From Muricea muricata (taxonomy: Eukaryota > Cnidaria > Anthozoa > Malacalcyonacea > Plexauridae): a stretch of 64,000 nucleotides of DNA. A model generated the notes under the pieces. That model was given only the letters and a program-made list of their open reading frames with translations, had not been told where the DNA came from and ran no database searches. Made by a program: the position numbers and the translations under genes. The stretch is from assembly GCA_963855995.1 (NCBI GenBank), contig OY979716.1, positions 56,387,907-56,451,906 of the forward strand. Reading direction: 5' to 3'. Positions 24,641 to 35,087 of this stretch are shown piece by piece (position 1 is the stretch's first letter; each line of letters opens with the position of its first letter).

Positions 24641-25893
24641 ATATTCTTAATCATTTTGGCTTCTTTTCTTCAATCTCAGTTCTGGATATAATTTGTACAT
24701 TTTACGCTCAAAGTTGTCTTGGACCTTCTTCACACCTTTCGTGTACACGTCGATCACAGATTTCTTTTCATGGCCATCCTTTTTTCCACTGACATCATAT
24801 TTGTTGATCAAGGTGTTGCCTTCTTGTGCAGAGAAAAAAGCTTTTTTTTCAAACAGAAATGCATCCCCTTTAATTGATCAGGCAGAGGGTGTTGTTCTTT
24901 ATGGTTTGTAGTTACATGAACATCGAACACAGACCTGTCTGTATAAGCTTTCCTCACTTGTCCAAGAATCTGCACATTGGCCATAAGCCCCCTGCACATT
25001 TTTACTGTTGTATGCCCTACATGCAAATAAAATATTTTTTAATACACTCCGAAAACTTTGTTTTAAATTGATATGACTGAGGATGTTGTGAAAAATGTAG
25101 GTTTTTGCTATAGAGTTTCATCAACCTTATTTTAACTTTTTCTGCATCAAAATGCTTATATTTTCCAATAATAAAACATTTTTAAATTTTTACATTACCA
25201 TCCAAGACAATTATCTATACACTACCGGTATGTGTTTTCATACTGCAATTAGAATTACTGAATATTTCACAGCAATTAGATATTTTTTAAAGCAACAATT
25301 TAAACACGAAACACATGAAAGAAATATTTTTCTCCTCTCAAGAGTCAAGACTTAAATGCCCAGTCACACAAATAGTGAAAATCATCGTTGTGTATCAACT
25401 GCAGTGCAGCTCAATAATTTCTGATATAAAAGGTTACCTCTCTCAATGAATATAGAAAAACTCAAGGTTAATTTATAGGTAAATTTATATTTTCAGTATT
25501 TTACCAGTTATTCGTTTCCTTGCTGGTAGACCAAAGGCCTTCGATTCTGGCGTCAATTCATGTTTCTTGCTGATTTCACTCGCATCAGAAAACGTATTAA
25601 TGTCGTCCAAAATATTTCATCTACATGTAGGTCGGGGTTTCACAGGAGTACTAGTGTATGTTGGCTCGCACTCTTCTATCATGGCAAATACAAAGGAAAA
25701 TATTTATTTCACAACGAATATTTTGTATCCATACAGTCTAATATACACATAAATATCTGATATTTTAATAATAAATATACATCTATTAACATCTGCTATG
25801 TGCAAAACTTACCCAACAAATTTAGTTCGTCGAACGACTTTTCAAGATCCTCTAGGTCAATTTTGTCTTTCTCGTCGCTATTCGACATACTCA
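24640..25893 (-). pseudogene. Small three-exon gene, unknown product, frame damaged
   Basis: Exon 1 (25893-25813) starts MSMSNSDEKDKIDLEDLEKS and ends in phase 1 at GTAAGT. Exon 2 (about 25635-25512) reads INTFSDASEISKKHELTPES and ends RKRITG at GTAAAA, again phase 1. Exon 3 (25020-24650) continues in phase with HTTVKMCRGLMANVQIL, then QHPLPDQLKGMHFCLKK, and after a frameshift in an A-run ends with KKSVIDVYTKGVKKVQ. The matching phase at the second intron supports a real former gene. Exon 2 also needs a 1-nt correction to connect to exon 1. No family recognised. CpG module d lies just upstream of the start. Confidence 0.4.
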
Positions 25894-26022
25894 TTTATCT
25901 CACTTATGGCTAATACATGCATAACAATCTAAAACTACGACAAAAATTGCAAAGGAAAATACAAATGCATCAATGAGGCAATGCCAAGATATCGCATAAA
26001 TTGACAAGAAGTCGACATGAAA

Positions 26023-26112
26023 TCTCGCAGGCGTCTTTCCTTTCTTCTTTCCCGTTTCCACCCTGCACCGCTCACCGCATTTTTCTCTTATCGTGCGCCG
26101 CTTTTTTTTTCC
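26023..26112 (-). repeat. CpG/purine-rich module, copy d
   Basis: On the minus strand a CpG- and purine-rich run ends in GAAAGACGCCTGCGAGA, about 130 bp upstream of the ATG at 25893. A stray border piece (AAAAGACGCCTGCGGAGG) occurs at 26207-26224. Less well matched than copies a, c and e. Confidence 0.4.
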
Positions 26113-26550
26113 TGCCGTATTTTTATTCGATATATTTATATTTACCACTTTCTGTATTAATTAACATATTTTTTGTGTAATAAAATCCGCTACTTTGTGT
26201 TTTACACAAAAGACGCCTGCGGAGGAGGCAGGCAAAATACACATGAATTGAGCAGCTTCTTGCTGATCAATAGCCAAACACTTTAAAGTTTGTCCTGAAG
26301 ATGACACGGTAACTTCTCGGTAATTTTTATCTTATAGATTGGAACATACACTTGAAAAGATGTACCGTATGTCATATAATTGCAAAATATCTGACACCTA
26401 TATGAATTGTATTGTTAGAGGAAAGTTAGTTTTCGTAGCGTAAACTTTGCTCTCTTACCATTACTTTACCTTCACTGCTTTTCGCTAATCAAATATTTGC
26501 TTGATGCATTCGATTGTTTCTTGTTCATGGTACAATTTGCTTAGACGAAG

Positions 26551-26772
26551 TCATTCATTTCTGGCTAAAGTTGTAAATTGTTCTTTGTGTTTTATCCGAA
26601 AGCGATAGTAAATTCCACTTTCCTCAAAAAAATTCTTTGTCCCACCACAATCATTATGAGGACATGGCACTTTACCCAAACAAATAGATTTATGGACAGG
26701 TTGGCCTGTTTTAATAAGAAAGTCCAGTATATCTCTACTTACATATGCACATGCACTATTGTTGTCTGCCAT
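26551..26772 (-). CDS. Short ORF downstream of CpG module e, possible first exon
   Basis: 73 codons starting ATGGCAGACAAC: DILDFLIKTGQPVHKS, then LGKVPCPHNDCGGTKNFF and IYYRFRIKHKEQF. Cys and His spacing (CPHNDCGG...H) could bind zinc, but this is a guess. It resembles the 19628 frame (PVH...L.KVPCP), so both come from one repeated family. It sits about 15 bp after module e. Likely the first coding exon of a decayed gene; its continuation was not found. Confidence 0.4.
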   Translation of the reverse strand: MADNNSACAYVSRDILDFLIKTGQPVHKSICLGKVPCPHNDCGGTKNFFEESGIYYRFRIKHKEQFTTLARNE

Positions 26773-26785
26773 GTTTTATTCATTT

Positions 26786-26845
26786 TCTGCCAGGCGCTTC
26801 CTTTTCCCCGTCCTCCCCAAGCACCCCTGCGCGCTCGCTCAATCT
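26786..26845 (-). repeat. CpG/purine-rich module, copy e
   Basis: On the minus strand: a CpG- and G-rich run ending GGAAGCGCCTGGCAGAAAATG and followed closely by ATGGCAGAC at 26772. The same order (module, AAAATG, ATGGC) is seen at copy a. Confidence 0.5.
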
Positions 26846-27183
26846 ACATGTGACCTGTATATAACTTACTGGATTAACTGATAATATTCTCATAACTAGA
26901 AAGTGCCTGGCTGTAAATTTACACTGTGTAAGAAGGCGCAAGTCTCAAAGACAGATATTCTATACCACAATTCCTCCCTTTTTCTTTAGCTATTATGTGC
27001 ATGCTGTTATTTTTTATTATTTCATGAATAGGTTACTTTTGTTCAAGGTGACGGGAAAGGGTTCCGGTAAGATGAACATTGTAGCGTGCACGAACAGGGC
27101 GTACAAACGTCAGGTTCTATGTACTTTGTAGTTAAAATATTGTTTTTTTTGTTTTGTTATGTGGATAAACGAACCATTAAAAA

Positions 27184-27295
27184 ACTAGAAATACATGCAT
27201 GCAGCAACCCCTCGCCACTAACTAAGAGCATGCAACTATATTTTCGGAATTACATGAAGTACTTTCATAGGTTGTTGTCATAGCAACACGGCAAT
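27184..27295 (+). repeat. Dispersed 110-bp repeat with X-box-like motif, copy 2
   Basis: Direct repeat of 20487-20597, sharing ACATGCATGCAGCAACCCC and the terminal GTTGTCATAGCAACACGGC. Differences are scattered substitutions. Confidence 0.7.
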
Positions 27296-27462
27296 AATAG
27301 TGTTAATCATATAATGGCTCAGGGATAATATTGTTAACGGTAAATAGTTAATAATCATGTTCATTCTTTTCGGGTAAAATTTCTGTGTTTTGGCTTATTT
27401 GCATTAAAAATTAGACAATTTAATGTTTCACTTAAATGGCACAAATCGTGTTTCGTTGTTTG

Positions 27463-27545
27463 AGTTAAGCCCTTTTTGGAAAAGGGCGTGGTCGGGCTTA
27501 ACTCGAGGGGCTTAATGAGGGGCTTAACTCGAAGGGCTTAACTTG
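27463..27545. repeat. Hairpin and short tandem GGGCTTAACTCGA repeat
   Basis: GAGTTAAGCCC is followed about 25 bp later by its inverse GGGCTTAACTC, which then repeats three times with variation. No coding content. Confidence 0.55.
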
Positions 27546-27559
27546 AAGATTCCCAAACC

Positions 27560-28690
27560 TCTACAGTAAAATCGTTTGGCTTGTTCAACATGTTTTGAGG
27601 TGGATTTGGATTTCAAACATTGGGATTTTGAGTGACTTTTACGAGTGTAGCCAAAATTACTCGCAGTTTGTCAGTCATAAGATCTACGGCTTCAAATTTA
27701 CAACCCTATCTTATATCAATTTGTTGGACTAAGTGGTTTATCTGACTTTTAGGAAATAGCTCTTCATGTATGGCTTCATAGACCATTCTATTTTTCGATA
27801 TGTGGAGAAATGAATATAAAGAATTGATTGTTTTTATAACATCAGTAGCAGATTGGAGTCATTTTGTAGATTGTTCACCAAACGATTAATGTGGTTTGCT
27901 GTGGATCATATATAAATCAACCAGTGGAAATGCTTAATAATTTAGCAACACCACCAAATTCTCCAGACATAATGCTGGCTCCATCAGCTCCCAATTATAG
28001 CTCCATCTGAAATTTGAATGATGGTCTTAACCATTTCCTTTGCAACCTTTGTGATCATTCTGACATCAAATGATTCCAAATGCCTGAGGTTATAAAGAAG
28101 TTTTGCTACCTAACAGCTCTGTTTTTGTGTGTCTTTGCTTTCATCTATAAGGGCTGAAAACATTCCAACATCTTTTATTTGGGAGCAAATGACCTTATGC
28201 ATGTTGTCTGCTATAATTTCAATGAAGCCATTTACACTTGTTTTACTCATGTAATCTGTACTCTTGGACTTGGTAAATTTACTGTACGATTCATGTCTAA
28301 CTGTAGTTTGATTAATGTTACCCACTTCCTCGGGTTCTTAGAGTCGTCACTTTCATCTCCTCGCATAGCAAGCTTGTTGGTTATAAATCACAGGACATAC
28401 TTGAAAAGATGTTTAAGATATTCTCTGTTTTCACATGCAATCATATCTCTGTCGGGACACTTTGCATGTCTTTCTCAGAACCCTCTTGAACTTTTTGCCA
28501 GGTCATCCAGTTAGGAGTAAAATTTTGACGGCAGTAACATAGTGCTGCTTCTTTCTCAACACTGTACTCCAACCAGGGAAATCTGCTATACCAAGAGCTA
28601 TTGAAACTGTTTTCCTTGTTTTGGGATTGATGCTCTTGTTTACTGGATATTTCAAAAGTTTTGGTTGACTAGGTCATTGTGAATCTGAAA
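27560..28690 (-). pseudogene. hAT-like transposase (DUF4371 / TTF-finger type), decayed
   Basis: Reading leftward: WYSRFPWLEYSVEKEAALCY, the start of a TTF-type zinc finger, at about 28610-28550; then a long broken stretch; then VNGFIEIIADNMHKVI and IKDVGMFSALIDESKDTQKQ (28325-28110), the first catalytic-core block in which DESKD matches the usual DE(T/S)xD acidic pair. Further left KLLYNLRHLESFDVRM and ISDGAII can be followed through stops. hAT enzymes move DNA transposons by cut-and-paste. Dense stops and frameshifts make this a remnant. Element ends not identified. Confidence 0.55.
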
Positions 28691-28917
28691 TTGTATTGAA
28701 TATTACACATAAATCATAATCATGTAAATGGCCAAAACCTAAAGACATTTCAGAAATCAAGAGTCAAGATGCTGCAGTTTGCTTAAAAGTACAATCAAAA
28801 AGCCAGAATACCTGTTAATAGTAAGAATAATGAAGACTTTGGTTGTGTTTTATGATTGTTATAAATAAAGATGCGTGGACATCGTGCATGTATGACGCAC
28901 TTCAGTAAGTAAGCACA

Positions 28918-29088
28918 TGGTTTATATGATTTATGTGGTTTATATATTTACATGGCAATATTAATGATTTTGTTGTTAGAGTTTTGAGTCAAGGCAAAAA
29001 TACATATTTTTGGAAGTTGTTGTCTTGAATTGATTTCAGTCAGTATAGAGTGAAGTTCATTAAATAAAAAGTATAGATCAATTTATCA
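28918..29088 (+). repeat. BEL/Pao 5' LTR
   Basis: 171 bp from TGGTTTATATG to ATTTATCA. Its last 46 bases match 33279-33324 with one difference, and GCACA precedes it. Very short for a Pao LTR, so an internal deletion is possible. Confidence 0.8.
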
Positions 29089-29188
29089 CATGGTCCTTTG
29101 GAGCCAGATATGCCGGCAGAAAACGATTTGAAAAGGAAATCAAGCGTTTGTAACAAAAGTTATTCAGACTGCAAATGACGCCATTAGC

Positions 29189-29893
29189 ATGTTTAGTGGA
29201 AATCAGAACGAGAAAGATATTTTAGAAGGCTATAAAGTCACACTGAGCGATAGGAAAGAACCAATAAGGAAGCTTGATGAGGATATTTTAAATGAAATTG
29301 AAGACGAAGAGCAGATTGAGCAAGATGTTTTTCAGGCTGGTGAAGTTGGTGAGTCGATTAACAGAATGATTGTTAAAATTGACAATGTTTTGAAGTTTTC
29401 TATCAGTGAGCAGAATAACGTGTCTACACCAGGAGGACTGGGGTCAAGTGCCTCTAGTGAAACCCAGCAAATGCACTCCCCAGCAACCAGAGCAAAATTG
29501 CCAAAACTATCCCCAAAGAAATTTTCTGGAAATCCAATTGATTGGCAGTCATTTTATGATAGTTATTCTGCAGCTTTTCATAATAATAACCCTTTATCTA
29601 AAGTAGATAAATTCAATTATCTAAAGACCCTACTTGAGGGCCCTGCAGCTTCAGCCATTGCAGGATTTTCATTAATTGAAGAAAATTATGAGACTGCACT
29701 TGAGCTTTTGAAGGACAGATATGCAAATCCACAAGTAATAGTTTCCAGTCATGTTGATGCCCTGTTAAAATTAGAGTCTGTTACCAACATTCATGAAATT
29801 TCCAAGATAAGAAAGCTGTATGACAGCATAGAAACACACATTCGTAGTCTGGCTAATTTGGAAGTACCGAGTGAATCATATGGCACGGGGTGA
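29189..29893 (+). pseudogene. gag: BEL/Pao Gag (DUF1759-like)
   Basis: 234 open codons. An acidic N-terminal half (DEDILNEIEDEEQIEQDV) precedes LPKLSPKKFSGNPIDWQSFY, the typical start of the Pao gag core, then KFNYLKTLLEGPAASAI and ALELLKDRYANPQVI. These are the conserved blocks of the DUF1759 particle protein. The frame stops at 29891 before any zinc knuckle, so the nucleocapsid part is missing or frame-shifted. It should form the cytoplasmic particle of the retrotransposon. Confidence 0.75.
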
Positions 29894-30273
29894 AACCCAA
29901 AGAAAATCCAATTAAACCCAATCAAGACCAACATCCATTCCCCCAGGGCAATCAAACACCTCCATCTGCTAATGTACATGTTTGTGTAAACAGCAATACC
30001 TCAGTGCTCTTGCAAACAGCAAGTGCTATGGGGTCGGCAACCCAAATAGTCGTCAGCAACCCAAATAGTCGTCAGCAACAGAAATTAAAATCAAGAATTC
30101 TCTTTGACTCCTGTAGTCAGAAATCATATATATCAAACCGACTAAGGAATGCATTGGGCCTCCAACCTGTTAGTAAGCAATCCTTGCTTGTTAAAACATT
30201 TGGAAATGACTCCCGTCCTGTGATTTGGTACAAGTTTCTATTACAGCTAGTGATGGCTTGGAGTTATATGTAA
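29890..30273 (+). pseudogene. BEL/Pao aspartic protease region
   Basis: Pro-rich linker followed by SRILFDSCSQKSYISNRL: the retropepsin D-S/T-G motif in its Pao form (DSGSQ) appears here as DSCSQ, so the catalytic glycine is lost. A 19-bp tandem duplication (30038-30075) lies just upstream. The domain is cut short by frameshifts near 30250; residual sequence continues to about 30520. Confidence 0.6.
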
Positions 30274-30686
30274 ACACTTTCAGTGTGCATATCATTTGTA
30301 GCCCAATTTGAAACCAAGCTGCAGAATTGGCAATGAAGAACTATCTACATCTGAGTGGGTTAGACTTAGCAGATGACAGCAGCTCTTCAAACAATGTGGA
30401 CATTGATATTTTAATAGGAGCAGACTTCTACAGGAACTATGTGTCCAATGAGTCCAGACGCGGAGAAGGGCCTGGACCCGTAGCCTTGCTAACTTGATTG
30501 GGATGGGTTTTATCTGGCCCAATTGAAAGTCATGTTAAAGAAACCAGTAGTACAGCCAATTTCGCTTCAACTCATGTTTTACGAGGTAATACCACCCCAG
30601 TTCAGGATGAGCTAACAAACGCAAACTAGCAGTTAAAGAAATTTTGGGACTTAGAGTCAATCGGCATTCGTGGTGATGAAAATTCT

Positions 30687-32393
30687 GTGTATGATAAGTT
30701 TGTAGAGGAAGTTAGATTTGATGGAGAGAGGTACGAAGACAAGCTATCCTTTAAAGAACATCATCCCACAATTCCTGATGACTACGCAGCCAGTGACAAG
30801 AGGCTAGGACGATTGATGCATCGACTCCAAGACCAACCAACTCTCCTAGCTGCTTATGGTAGCTTAATTCAAGAGCAAATCCAGAACAAAATTGTGCAGC
30901 CAGTTGACCCACAAACTATTCCCAAGCCTGGGAATGTACACTACTTACCCCACAGGGAAGTCGTACGGAACGATAAGAACACCACAAAGGATAGAGTGGT
31001 GTATGACGCATCAACAAAGTCAGCAGGACCTAGCCTAAATGATTATTTGTATGTGGGACCTCCTCTAACCCCCCTGATATTTGATATCCTACTGCGTTTT
31101 TGTGTCCACCCAGTTCCTATGACAGCCGATATAGAGATGGCATTTTTGAATATTGGCATTTTTGAATATTGCCATCTCTGAAGAACACCGTGACTTCCTT
31201 CGATTTTGTGGGTGAGCGATCCACATAGTAGTAACCCGGATATTGTACCATTGAGATTTGCAAGAGTGGTGTTTGCTGTTGCGTCGTGTCCATTCATTCT
31301 CAACGCCACCCTTTGTCATCACGTTAATCAGTACCTTCTGAGCAACCCAGAGTTCGTTTATGAGCTGTTGCGATCACTTTACATCGATGGCTATGCCTCT
31401 GGATGTGAGAGTATACCCAAGGCTTTAGATCTAGCAAGAAAGATCAAATCGAGGCTTTCGGTTGGAGGTTTTAACATGCAAAAATTCATTAGACAAATTC
31501 ATTAGAGCTTTAAATTCATTAGAGCTTCTGCAAACATTCAGAGATGATGCTGAATTTGCTGAAGAGTGTACCAGTCCTAAAAAAGAATCACCGCTGACTA
31601 TTGACGAAGAGGACTGTGGTTATACAAAGCCCGTTCTGGGTGATCAAAATGATGTTAACAACAAGGTCCTTGGTCAAACGTGGAATGTACAAGACGACAA
31701 ATTTGAAATGAACGTAGCTAAGATTATAGGTCATCAGGATCCAAGTATCTGTACGAATTGTGTTAAGCATCACAGCAAAGTTTTTCGACCCTCTGGGACT
31801 GATATCACCAGTTATTCTTCAGCTAAAGCTGTTGTTTTGAGAATTGTGCAAGAGTAACGTCGGATGGGATGAACAATTAAGCGAATAGTACTGTCGAGTG
31901 TGGAAAAATGATTTTCTCAAATCTGAAAGAAGCTGACGTGATTTCCATTCATTGCTGTTATTTTTAGAGTATACGGACGGGTGTGATTGAGTTGCATGCC
32001 TTTTCCGATGCAAGTGAGTTCGCGTACGGGGCGTGTGTTTATATCCTATATGAGCATGAAACAGGAGTCAGTTGCTATTTAGTCGCTTTGAAGACAAGAG
32101 TAGTGCCAATGACAAAACATTCCATACCGCATGTAGAGTTACTTGGCTGTTTAATCTTGGTAAGATTAGTCAAATGTAGTCAAAAAGCCTTGCAAGATGT
32201 CCTAGATATCCATGCTCACATCTTCTGGTCGGATTCAATGGTTGCACTTAGCTGGATCAGAAGTGTTGAAAAGGAGTACAAACAGTTCGTGGAAAACAGA
32301 GTTCAAGAAATTGGAAGATTGTCAAACCCAAAGGACTGGAAATACTGCCCAACAAAGAAAAACCCTGCAGATATTGCCTCGAGAGGAGAATAG
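30687..32393 (+). pseudogene. pol: BEL/Pao reverse transcriptase and RNase H, broken
   Basis: RT N-part (30687-31181): NTTKDRVVYDASTKSAGPS and ADIEMAFLNI, the motif A region. A 16-bp duplication at 31139-31170 breaks the frame. The catalytic box reads SLYIDGYASG (31368-31400), with the usual second Asp of YxDD replaced. The connection domain follows. RNase H (31983-32393) has HAFSDASEFAYGACVYI, IPHVELLGCLILVR, FWSDSMVALSWI and NPADIASRGE, which keeps the acidic positions. Stops and frameshifts at 31181, 31505 and 31857 split the gene. Confidence 0.75.
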
Positions 32394-32739
32394 GCATCGA
32401 AGCTAGCAGTGAATGACAAGTGGTGGCATGGTCCAACCTTTTTACTAAAGCCAAAGAACTTGTGACCCGAACAAGCGGCGTGTGCAGAAGAAAGTCAAAA
32501 CCCAAATTGGAGACCTTTATAAACCCTTCAAACTATAGTAGTTTGAATAAATTACTTCGTGTAACTGCCTACGTTCGAAGATTTGTTGTCGATAAGTTCA
32601 ATTTGAAAGGCACCAAAACGTTGAAGGGTCCTATCTGCAGAAGAAATAGATTTGGCCGAGAAATCCTGGATTAGGCAGGTGCAAGCTCCCTTGACAAGGC
32701 TGTCAAAATATGAAAAAATGAAGCGATCTTTATGCCTAT

Positions 32740-33303
32740 TTGTTAGACGATGACAAACTCGTTCGTTGCCATGGCCAAATCAAGAGGTCGAATCTACCTG
32801 ACGAAAAAAAGTTCCCTGTGTTGTTGCCCGACGATTATGATTTCACTAAACTCGATGATACATTTACAAGAGTCGGAGTTGATTACGCTGGTCCCTTATC
32901 CGTGAAGAACATCTATTCCAGCAATAAAACAATGTACAAGTCATATATTGTTATTTATGCGTGCGCTTCGAGTAGCACAGTTCATTTAGATCTTTCAGTT
33001 GATGCAACTAGTGAAACTTTCATTCGCAGTTTTCTAAGATTTATAAGTCGAAGAGGAATGCCAGGAACTATGGTTTCGGACAATGGAAAGACATTTGAGT
33101 CAAAAGAACTGAAGGAATTCTGTGCGTCGAAAGGAATCAAGTGGAAACATATTGTTGAACGTTCCCCTTGGTGGGGAGGGTTTTATGAACGTTTAGTTCG
33201 GTCAGTTAAACGATGTCTTAAGAAGGTTTTACGAACTGCCAGGTTGTCATACGAAGAGCTTCTTACGCTGCTGCTTAAGTATAGAGTGAAGTTCATTAAA
33301 TAA
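32740..33303 (+). pseudogene. BEL/Pao integrase, C-terminally truncated
   Basis: 187 codons with the DDE core: GVDYAGPLSVK (first Asp), MVSDNGKTFESKELKEF (second Asp) and RSPWWGGFYERLVRSVK (Glu), the Pao-specific PWWGGFxERL signature. The zinc-binding N-part (32660-32740) is degraded. After TARLSYEELLTLLL the frame runs straight into the last 46 bp of the LTR, so the C-terminal domain has been deleted. Confidence 0.75.
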
Positions 33304-33324
33304 AGAGTATAGATCAATTTATCA
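33279..33324 (+). repeat. Remnant of BEL/Pao 3' LTR
   Basis: Matches the final 46 bp of the 5' LTR (AGTATAGAGTGAAGTTCATT to ATTTATCA) with one substitution and is followed by the target duplication GCACA. Confidence 0.82.
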
Positions 33325-33329
33325 GCACA

Positions 33330-34677
33330 CTACTACAAGATGGTGTAACATCATTGCTGCAGTTGTCATGTTCAGAGTAAATAATCTGTGGCTTATCATT
33401 ACCTTTAAAAGTGTGAATGTGTGTGTTGGGTGCAACATTAACCAATTTAGTGCACATTGCTATGTCAGCTATGAACACTAATTTGCCATTTAAAAACTTG
33501 TTACTGACCAGCTCCGGTGATGCAATTGTCTTCTGACTGTTCCCAGTCTGAACAGTCTATTGACTGCAACATTTGTTTCTCAGCTCAGCTTCACCTTCAT
33601 TTTTCTCAGTTTCAGCTGCACATACAAAAAACAACCATGAACCATGTTCTATCACAATTATCTATATTTGCAGTAATTAACCATCACATAATCAACCATC
33701 ACACTTGCCTTCTGTGTCTGACTCTGATGCTGCATCTACAGGAAATTAGAGAACATTAATACTTATGAAATTTCGAGTTTGATTAAATTCTGGTCTAAAG
33801 TTGTAAATTCCTTTCTGAAATTACAAAAATATGTGTAACTCGCTTGTGCAATTCTCTTCCAATTCTGTCGTTTGCGTTGCTTTTTTCACTTAGGAAGCTC
33901 CAAGAGCACTCTTGTCCTCCAAGCTCCAAGTGTTTTCTTTTTTCTTATTTGTACATTGACCACATTATTTGCAATATTGGTTCATACAAGAACGTAAGCA
34001 CTAGACTGTAACCATTCACTAAGTGCTTGAGCATAACAGTTTACTAAGCGCTAGAGCATAACAGTTCACTAGGGCTACAGTGTACGATCAAACAAGATTG
34101 GAAAAAAGCATATTTATAACCCCAGCATGTAACAACAATATGAAATTGTGAATTGTTCCTTATTTAAGGGAGGTTTGCAATCTATAGGGGTGTGTGCAAA
34201 AGTTTCTAGGGGGTGCAGAAATTGTTAGGGGTGCACTCCCCCCAGACAGTCTGTTCTTGTTGCCCTACTTGTTGTGATTTTTCACCCATGATGCAACTTT
34301 AGAGAATGTCTTAATCCTCTTTTTATTATACTTTGTCTTTTGTTTCTCTCCAGGTCTTTTTGAAACTTTTATAATTCCAAAATTAGAATGTTTTAAACCT
34401 CACAACACATACAAATTAGTTTCTTTATCAAATTCTCAATATTAAGCAATATTATAGTTGAATAAGCCTGCTATCTATTTTGTCTATAGGTGGGGTAGGA
34501 GTTAGCAGACATGTTGAAAAATCATGCACTTTGTGAAGAAAGCACAAAATTTGGCTTAGTTTAGTTCTTGATGAGGAAAAAAAACTGGATTCAAATTCAA
34601 ATTATGGCTGTTAAGGGCCATTTTGCATGAAAGTGAGGAGAAAAGCAGAAGTTATGTATATAATGATACAATCATGG
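33330..34677. other. Non-coding AT-rich stretch
   Basis: No supported gene. A three-fold degenerate tandem repeat of about 26 bp (ACTAAGTGCTTGAGCATAAC-like) occupies 33995-34075. The rest shows only short chance frames. Confidence 0.4.
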
Positions 34678-34973
34678 AATAATTCTTTGGGACAGTCATG
34701 GAAATCTATGCGCATGATTGGATTAAAAATAAAAAATATGTGACTGAACTACAAACTATGATCGCGCATTGATTTAAATTTTACCCTTTTGCTCCCCCTT
34801 ACCACCACCGACAAATGTTGGTCCTGTACAGTGTTTTTTTGGCCAGATAACAATTTAGATAGTTATGTGTAGGGGAGGGGAGAAAATATAGTGATATTTT
34901 TAACATTAATTTCTACCTCTCATGTAGAACAACTATGTTCTAGTTTGTTCCAAACTAATTATTCGAAGATTGT
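34678..34973. mobile_element. MITE family A, copy 1 (uninterrupted)
   Basis: Ends in imperfect inverted repeats ACAATCATGGAATAATT and AATTATTCGAAGATTGT. It shares long blocks with 42265-42836 (GGGACAGTCATGGAAATCTA, ATGTTGGTCCTGTACAGTG, AGGGGAGGGGAGAAAATATA). This copy has continuous sequence at the site where copy 2 carries another insertion. Non-coding. Confidence 0.75.
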
Positions 34974-35087
34974 CTGAAAGTGCCGGAATATAAAATTTCA
35001 ACAGTAAACCGGAAATATAATTTTGAGCCATTTATTTGAATGTGAAGTTTATTAAGTGTTATTGTGCATATGTTTCGCAGTATTAAA

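Larger units (their letters stand above)
28918..33324 (+). mobile_element. BEL/Pao LTR retrotransposon with target duplication
   Basis: A 5' LTR (28918-29088) is followed by gag, protease, RT, RNase H and integrase in Pao order. The 3' end keeps only the last 46 bp of the LTR. GCACA flanks both ends exactly (28913-28917 and 33325-33329), a 5-bp target duplication that fixes both borders. At 4.4 kb it is short for the family because the integrase end and most of the 3' LTR are deleted. Confidence 0.88.
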
